Positions 58,776-64,000 of a stretch of 64,000 nt of DNA are shown one piece after another. The stretch spans positions 1 through 64,000 of the forward strand of contig DASPIW010000053.1 in NCBI GenBank assembly GCA_035628915.1, in the 5' to 3' direction. The translations under genes were made by a program, and so were the position numbers. Every line of letters starts with the position of its first letter. The first letter of the stretch is position 1. This stretch comes from JARBUG01 sp035628915. Its GTDB lineage: Bacteria > Bacillota > Sulfobacillia > Symbiobacteriales > Symbiobacteriaceae. The notes below the pieces were generated by a model. That model saw only the letters and a program-made list of their open reading frames with translations, made no database searches and was not told the DNA's origin.

Positions 58776-59442
58776 GCCGGTACCTCCCGGAGGCTTACCC
58801 GAGTATGGTTGCGATTTTATGCTATCATTCATTCAGTGGACAAAACAATTCCCATCTGTGCAATGGCACACCAGGCGTAGAATGACCCCGCTTGCGTAAA
58901 TGAACACGCTTGGAGGGCTTGCGTATGCGCCGCCCGAGGGTGTATGTTATTTAATTTCAGCGGAAACCTGCCACATCTGCGACTGGGTAGTGCCGACCGC
59001 GGGCCCGCCGTGTTAATCTGCGCAAACAGTGCAAAAAGTTGATAAATGAATATTGCACAGCGGCGAGAATGCTGCTACGGTTAGAATAGCCAATAATGGC
59101 GAAGATGGCGACGAGGCTCTTTCTCCAGCGAGTGGTCTTCGCACCCTTCCGGATGAAAGGTGGACAGGCCGGACGGCCTACGCTCGCATTCGGACTGCGC
59201 CGTGTCGCGCTCCCGGCGTTGGCTCTACGTGTTCTTTCTTACAGGTTTCTGCTCAGTCGGTGCCCGCAGGGCGGTCGCCTTCTTGTGGTGTACCTTTCTT
59301 TCCCATGCCTCCGTTCTGGCGCGGCTGGCTCAGTGCCAGTCGCCATATGGCAGCAGCCGCCGGTGGTAACCTCACCAGGTACATAACGGAGGTCCGCACC
59401 ATCCGCCGTCCACCTCAACTGCACATCTAGGGAGGGCAACGC
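58776..59442. other. Divergent intergenic region, no supported gene
   Basis: Short frames here lack ribosome sites and family features. GTGCAA (59029-59034) and TTGCAC (59053-59058) form a spaced inverted repeat in an AT-richer patch, a possible regulator site between the leftward defence block and the rightward wHTH gene. Confidence 0.5.
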
Positions 59443-59847
59443 ATGGCCAGGAAGAACACGCCCAATCCCACTGAAACGGACGTGCTCCAAGCAGGGGCTC
59501 AGTTTCGGCGCGACTATCGTGAAAGGCGGCGGAGGGCGAAGGAGATGAAGGAGCAGTATTTCCCACTGCCTAAGGCCTTCCTCTCACTGCTGAACCACCC
59601 CACTGTGGACCCGCCGGCAATCGCGCTGCTGCTCTACCTCATGCTGACTGCCACTGCGGCGGGCGAGGTAAGGGAGTCGGCCGCCAGCATTGCCCGTAAC
59701 ATGGGCGTCACCCAGTCTGCCATCTCCCGCCGCTTCGAGACTCTGGAGGCAGCCGGGCTGGTCAAGCGTCTACAGTTGAAGCCCGGTGCAAGCTACCACG
59801 CGTTTCTCCGGCCGTTCCCGCCTGACGGGTACGACCGTAGAGCCTAG
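59443..59847 (+). CDS. MarR/winged-HTH regulator-like protein
   Basis: 134 residues with a basic start (FRRDYRERRRRAKEMKEQYF) and a winged helix-turn-helix (ESAASIARNMGVTQSAISRR, FETLEAAGLVKRL). GGGAGGG precedes the ATG. It is the only plus-strand gene in the defence region and is divergent from the four-gene block, so it may regulate it. Confidence 0.8.
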   Translation: MARKNTPNPTETDVLQAGAQFRRDYRERRRRAKEMKEQYFPLPKAFLSLLNHPTVDPPAIALLLYLMLTATAAGEVRESAASIARNMGVTQSAISRRFETLEAAGLVKRLQLKPGASYHAFLRPFPPDGYDRRA

Positions 59848-59951
59848 TTCCCGGGTTTGCGTAGATATCTAAGTTTCTGATCATACTCCAACGTACAGGT
59901 GGGGGCGTGTTACTCGCTTGCTTTTGTCGAAAAAGGAGGAACTCGACCAGG

Positions 59952-60333
59952 GTGACCCCGCACCGTTTTCTTGACGCGCACAAGAAAAGCAAACGGACGC
60001 AAGCTCCCGCTCGAAGCCTACCCGCTGACTGCCCTGCAGCATCCTTTCGCTCTGCCGCCGTGGGTACTGGCCGGCCCCGGTACCGGAAAGACACACACGC
60101 TGACCTGGCTCGTACTCTAGCGGATCCTGGTGGACGGTGTGCCGCTTTCTCGGATCTTCCCGACCACCTTCACCCGCACGGCGGCAGATGAGATCAAGGG
60201 ACGCCTAATCAAGTACCGCCAGCTGATGGTCGATGCTGGCCTGACCGAGGCCACTGCCCTCGACCACACCAAGCTCCAGGTGGGCACCCTCCACGGGCTC
60301 GCATACCGGATTAGCAGTGGCTGGCGCCGGTGA
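59952..60333 (+). pseudogene. UvrD/REP-type helicase N-terminal fragment
   Basis: Readable motifs are ALQHPFA (Q motif), WVLAGPGTGKTHTLTWLVL (Walker A), IFPTTFTRTAADEIKGRL (motif Ia) and TLHGLAYRI. A TAG at 60118-60120 breaks the frame, the start (GTG 59952 behind GGAGGA) is in another frame, and everything after the TLHGLAYRI motif is missing. It is a dead remnant of a UvrD-family gene. Confidence 0.8.
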
Positions 60334-60522
60334 GCCCGCCCAGCCAGTAGACCTGCGAGGCCTGCGAGCTCCGCTATCGCTGCGTCCACCTCGGCCGTGA
60401 GGGCGCCCGCTAGCTCAAAACGGCCCTTTAGCATCTGACACCCTGTGGGAAGCAGCAGCCCTGGTAGTGCCCCTGGCACCCCTGGGCTACTGCTCCGTCA
60501 TCGCAGGGGCATCGCCGCATAG
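60334..60522. other. Gene-free stretch behind UvrD fragment
   Basis: No gene or clear structure is seen. It separates the pseudogene from the stop codon of the leftward repeat-protein gene. Confidence 0.5.
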
Positions 60523-63006
60523 CTAACCTACCTTCAGCCCCTCCTCCACCGCACGCAGAATCGATCTCCGCCCCTTGCCGCTGGCAAAAACCCGCCGCAG
60601 ATTCGGCAGCTTCGCCAGCACGTGCTCCAGGGCGACCGTCGTGGAATGCTTGACGCACGCCGTGACCTCCACAACGAGGTCGACGTTCTGCACCCGCTGG
60701 CGGATTTGATCCTCTGAGAGGTTCGCTTCCCACGGCGGCGGCACGTGGGTGAAATCGCCGAGCCCCTGGCTCCTCAACTGCTGTTCCACTGCCTTGCGCA
60801 CCGGTTCGTCCCCGCCCACGACGGCAATCCGCTTGCCATGCACCGCCAACCTCTCGTCCGCGACGGGTTCCGCGTCACCGGCGTTGCCATCCAGGCCAAA
60901 TTCCGGCTCCTTCAGCAGTTGCGCCCGCTGCTGGTCGTACATATCCTTCATCGACTGATACCGGACCGGGTTCGTCACGTATAGCGCCAGCATGGCCTCC
61001 CGCAAAATTGGCACGCTCTGCCGGGGCATCTTCAGAATCTGGGCCTGGGCCACCTGCTCATACCCCAGTGCTGCCCGGGCGGGGCATTCGCCCTCACCTT
61101 CCTGCAGGGACCCGGCCAGGTCCAGCAACAGGTCCGGCCGTTCCGCCAGCAGTTGCTTTTCAGCGGCTGCGTAGGCCGCCGCCGCACCTACCCAGCTCTT
61201 TTTCAGCATGAGCAGTTCAATCAGATCGCTGGCGGCCTGTGCGAATTGCTGCAGCATCTCCGCCCGCTGTCCGGTGTCTAGCAAGCCGGTCAGTGCCGCC
61301 AGTCGGTAATCGTACAGGTCAACTTCTGCCAGCGCCACCTCACGGTCATGAATCGAAGCCTGCCAGCGGTTGAACGCCCTGATCAGGTAAGTCCAGTCCT
61401 CCGCCATGAAAAGCGTTTCTATCAGCTTCCGGGTAGTCGCCATATCGTCTGGCCGCTCCTCCAGGGCACGGCCCATGGCTTCATACGCCAGGTCCGCCTC
61501 CTTGCGGTGCAGCCGTACACTAGCCTCCGCCAGGTAGGTTTCGTGGGTGTGCAACCCATGCTCGTGTGCCCGGGTGACGTAGCTGAGGGCCGACTCCCAG
61601 TCCTCGGCCCGCACGGCTTCCTCCGCCAGCAGCGGAAGCAGGTCGACGGGCATGGCCCCAGGTGCGAAGGCTGCCTCCGCCTCGCACATGCGCGGGTACT
61701 CGTGCGCAACAGCGGCGGAGCGAATCAGTTCTGCCAGCAGCAAGGTCTGATCATCAGGCGTCAGCTTCTCCATTCCGTGGACCCTCAGCAACTGGAGGCC
61801 AGCCAGGGTCTGCTCGCTCCGGCCTACCACCTGAACTCGGGCCAGCAGCCGGTAGAGAGTCAGCGTTACCTCCACCTCTTCCGGTAGATCGGGCAGGTCC
61901 AGGAGCTTGTCTGCCCGAGCTCCCGCCTCGGCCGGCGAACCGGCCAGGCGCCCGCGCACATCGGCCAGGTCGGGCCCCCAATTCCTGCCGACCGCTCCAT
62001 CAGCCATCAAGGCGGCGGCAGCCATGGGTTCAGGCGCCAGTGCCTCGAACGACAGTCCCAGTGCACCTAGTGCCGGTCCTGCCAAATCCGGCACTTGACT
62101 GAGCCACTCGAACAGGGACTCTGCCATTTCGGGCTCAGAAACCGCTCCACCCAGCGCTTTCAGCAAGCCAACGAGCGTGCTCCGGTAGGCGCCGGCATCC
62201 TTCGGCTCCAGCCGCCCCAGCAGCACAAAGGCCCGCAGCGCTTCATGCACCGCCTCCCGGTACTGGAATTGTCGCTCCCGAACCTGTGCCAGCAACTGAC
62301 GGGTCGAGGCTTCGGCCTGCAGCTCTTGCTGTGAGATCGCCAACCTCAGGGCGACCGTGAGGCAATCGCCCGCTTTCGCCAGATAGTCCTCGTAACGTGA
62401 AGTGCCTTCAGGTTCGGTCAGCGACCGCCGGAGCCAGGCCTCACCCAGCCGACGCTGCGTGTGCAGGCTGCCCTCCAGCTCTCTGCCCGCCTCTTCGCCA
62501 AGGGCAGTCACTTCCTCCCAGTTTCCCAGGGCTGCATGGACCCAGATTGCCTGGCGCGCCAGGTCCGCCTGAGCAGCGCCTGCCTGGCGCTGCTCCTTCA
62601 GTCGCTTCAGTGCCTGCTCCGGCTGGCCTGCGAGCATCGCGTCCACCACAGCCAGTCGGTCCCGGGCGCCCCGGGGCCGCCCCGCACCCCGATCATCCAG
62701 TTTACCCAGGTATCGGGTCACCGCCTGCTCCCATTCATCCGTCGATGGGGTCGGCGCCACCGCCGGCGAGCCGAGCAAACGCCGCACGACCGTTGCAATC
62801 TCCGCCTCTACCTGACCGACGGGCCGATTTACGCGCTTTACTAGTGCAAATACCTTGAAACTGCCCCCGGAATTGGGGCGCGCTTTATACACCTCGATGC
62901 CCGGCGGAAGCAACTGCGCCAGCGTACCCACCTGGTCCATCTCGATGTTCAGGTAGAGGTACCAGGGCCTACCATCTGTCATGTCCTTCAGCCGGCAGGG
63001 TTCCAA
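60523..63006 (-). CDS. Large TPR-like helical repeat protein of the defence operon
   Basis: 827 residues from TTG 63006, directly behind the stop of the PLD gene and after GAGGGGAG. The N-terminal 100 residues are alpha/beta (GRPWYLYLNIEMDQVGTLAQ, YKARPNSGGSFKVFALV). The middle (about 130-650) is a chain of helical pairs with TPR-like spacing (ALKRLKEQRQAGAAQADLAR, WESALSYVTRAHEHGLHTHE, EADLAYEAMGRALEERPDD). The C-terminal 110 residues form a Rossmann-like domain (GKRIAVVGGDEPVRKAVEQQ, NVDLVVEVTACVKHST) similar to DUF2325-type domains. It is probably a scaffold or sensor. Confidence 0.72.
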   Translation of the reverse strand: MEPCRLKDMTDGRPWYLYLNIEMDQVGTLAQLLPPGIEVYKARPNSGGSFKVFALVKRVNRPVGQVEAEIATVVRRLLGSPAVAPTPSTDEWEQAVTRYLGKLDDRGAGRPRGARDRLAVVDAMLAGQPEQALKRLKEQRQAGAAQADLARQAIWVHAALGNWEEVTALGEEAGRELEGSLHTQRRLGEAWLRRSLTEPEGTSRYEDYLAKAGDCLTVALRLAISQQELQAEASTRQLLAQVRERQFQYREAVHEALRAFVLLGRLEPKDAGAYRSTLVGLLKALGGAVSEPEMAESLFEWLSQVPDLAGPALGALGLSFEALAPEPMAAAALMADGAVGRNWGPDLADVRGRLAGSPAEAGARADKLLDLPDLPEEVEVTLTLYRLLARVQVVGRSEQTLAGLQLLRVHGMEKLTPDDQTLLLAELIRSAAVAHEYPRMCEAEAAFAPGAMPVDLLPLLAEEAVRAEDWESALSYVTRAHEHGLHTHETYLAEASVRLHRKEADLAYEAMGRALEERPDDMATTRKLIETLFMAEDWTYLIRAFNRWQASIHDREVALAEVDLYDYRLAALTGLLDTGQRAEMLQQFAQAASDLIELLMLKKSWVGAAAAYAAAEKQLLAERPDLLLDLAGSLQEGEGECPARAALGYEQVAQAQILKMPRQSVPILREAMLALYVTNPVRYQSMKDMYDQQRAQLLKEPEFGLDGNAGDAEPVADERLAVHGKRIAVVGGDEPVRKAVEQQLRSQGLGDFTHVPPPWEANLSEDQIRQRVQNVDLVVEVTACVKHSTTVALEHVLAKLPNLRRVFASGKGRRSILRAVEEGLKVG

Positions 63007-63585
63007 CTAACTCCCCTCCAGAATAGGCTGCTCGCGTACGCGACCGCGGGTGGCGGCGAAAATCGCCTCCGCCTCCTGCCGCAGCCGGGCGACGCCCGCT
63101 TCATCGGTGACATACTGGAGCAGTTCTTTGTTATAGCCCACCCCGGACGGGGTGAAATTGGCGGAACCCATCAGCCCGGCTGTATGCCCCACGAACAGCT
63201 TGGTGTGCAGGTCGCTGAAGCAGCGTACCTCCATGCGGCCCGCATGCCCCTTCCACAGCTCACGTGCCAGCCGCACCGTCGCAAGGATAGGTTCGTCCCA
63301 ACGGGCTCGGTCCGGATAGCAGCGCAGCACCAAGCGCAGCCGCCCGCCCAGCTCCATATACCGCTTGAGCAGCTCCTGGAAGGCGATATGCGACTGCCCC
63401 GGGAAGAGATCGGCGAAATATCCCCTCCCGTCCAAGGTGAGCTGCACGTCGCCCATCCACGGGCTGACCAGATACGCCACGTGTTCCGCCCTTGCGGACC
63501 GGACATGCAGCAGCTCCATTGCAAACACGTCCAGCAGTTCCCGCCCGAAAGCCGAGTCGGGCTGTGCGGTGTTGATATAGCGCAA
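63007..63585 (-). CDS. Single-HKD phospholipase D-like protein (DpdK/DrmC-like)
   Basis: 192 residues from TTG 63585 behind GAGGAGGGG, overlapping the region of the previous stop. One PLD half: HTKLFVGHTAGLMGSANFT, where the usual Asp of HxKxxxxD is replaced by His or shifted. Such proteins act as dimers on nucleic acid. It sits directly behind a DUF1998 protein, as DpdK follows DpdJ and as DrmC accompanies DISARM genes. The changed Asp raises doubt about catalysis. Confidence 0.72.
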   Translation of the reverse strand: MRYINTAQPDSAFGRELLDVFAMELLHVRSARAEHVAYLVSPWMGDVQLTLDGRGYFADLFPGQSHIAFQELLKRYMELGGRLRLVLRCYPDRARWDEPILATVRLARELWKGHAGRMEVRCFSDLHTKLFVGHTAGLMGSANFTPSGVGYNKELLQYVTDEAGVARLRQEAEAIFAATRGRVREQPILEGS

Positions 63586-63586
63586 C

Positions 63587-64000
63587 TCAACCCCTCCTCT
63601 GCTGGAGGACCACTTCGTACAGGCACCCGTCCGCCAAATCGAGGCGGGCGAGGCCGCTGCTGTGCAGTTCCACCCCGTAGACGCGGTCGTCCGGCATGGG
63701 AATCCCGCACGCCTTTAACTGACCGACCGCGGAGACCAGCTGGGGCTCCTGGCCAGCCTTGTAGCGAATGTGAACCCGCAGGGCGCCGCCTCGGAAGAGC
63801 TCCCTGGCCCGCCCCGCCGTCTGCTCCGGATAAGCTGCCGAGAGCGCCACCGTCCAGCGCTGCTTGAGTCCCGCCAGTACATCGGACAGCAAGCGCCGGC
63901 TTAAGGAGAAACGGGTCACCGCTGGGCTGTCCAACTCACAGCCGCCTTCCAGGCAGTCGGGGCAGCCGTCGTAACAGGACTGAAGAATCCGCCGCCCAAT
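63587..64000 (-). CDS. DUF1998 C-terminus of a helicase-like protein (partial)
   Basis: The frame is open from the right window edge. It has the DUF1998 cysteine motif SCYDGCPDCLEGGC, followed by SPAVTRFSLSRRLLSDVL and a C-terminal beta domain (LRVHIRYKAGQEPQLVSAV, ARLDLADGCLYEVVLQQ). The rest of the protein, probably a helicase, lies beyond the window. It is a second DUF1998 protein in the region besides 46626-51890 and begins the run of leftward defence genes. Confidence 0.75.
   Translation of the reverse strand: MGRRILQSCYDGCPDCLEGGCELDSPAVTRFSLSRRLLSDVLAGLKQRWTVALSAAYPEQTAGRARELFRGGALRVHIRYKAGQEPQLVSAVGQLKACGIPMPDDRVYGVELHSSGLARLDLADGCLYEVVLQQRRG

Noticed and set aside
59053..59430. Plus-strand frames before the winged-helix gene
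   Set aside because: They have no ribosome site and no recognisable motif, and they overlap one another in several frames.

Overview
The window is GC-rich, uses strong GGAGG-type ribosome binding sites with frequent TTG and GTG starts, and carries Sec-signal lipoproteins, a Tn916-like conjugation operon and a WapA-like YD-repeat protein. This fits a high-GC Bacillota (Firmicutes) such as Symbiobacterium. That assignment is an inference from style and gene content and was not tested by a search.

Region 1 (1-29.4 kb, almost all on the minus strand) is a polymorphic-toxin locus. A secreted 1344-residue companion protein (25397-29431) precedes a 2405-residue secreted Rhs/YD-repeat protein (18159-25376) that ends in a toxin tip, and its immunity gene follows (17716-18183). 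Downstream lies a tandem array of four orphan Rhs tips. Each starts at the same codon of the rhs core, most have an immunity gene of their own, and each is separated from the next by a repeated carrier of about 3.8 kb: an XRE regulator gene (plus strand), a divergent rolling-circle-type Rep gene, an IS110-family recombinase and a structured 3' non-coding region. Counted from the intact rhs gene, carriers 1 and 2 are intact, carrier 3 has a broken rep, and carrier 4 is reduced to an IS110 pseudogene and the last codons of an XRE gene. The layout suggests successive integrations of toxin/immunity cassettes at the rhs core-tip junction by the IS110 recombinase, each pushing the older tip downstream.

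Region 2 (29.6-35.4 kb, plus strand) is a five-gene type IV secretion operon of the Tn916/Tcp kind (TcpC, two small membrane proteins, a VirB4 ATPase and a VirB6-like protein). It has no coupling protein or relaxase of its own.

Region 3 (35.4-45 kb) holds scattered genes: sucrose phosphorylase, a Gly/Met-repeat secreted protein, an FKBP isomerase, a two-HKD phospholipase D-like protein, a CPBP membrane protease, a DUF3888-like secreted protein, a methyltransferase and a beta-propeller-like lipoprotein.

Region 4 (45.2-64 kb, minus strand) is a defence-like operon running in from beyond the right edge: a DUF1998 protein (partial), a single-HKD PLD protein, an 827-residue repeat protein, and then, past a wHTH gene and a dead UvrD fragment, four overlapping genes whose sizes and order recall DpdG-DpdH-DpdI-DpdJ. 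A PD-(D/E)xK nuclease candidate is at the end. An IS1182-family element sits exactly between the DpdI-like and DpdJ-like genes, with a CTAG target duplication that preserves the stop codon of one and the ribosome binding site of the other. A second copy of this element is cut by the left edge of the window.
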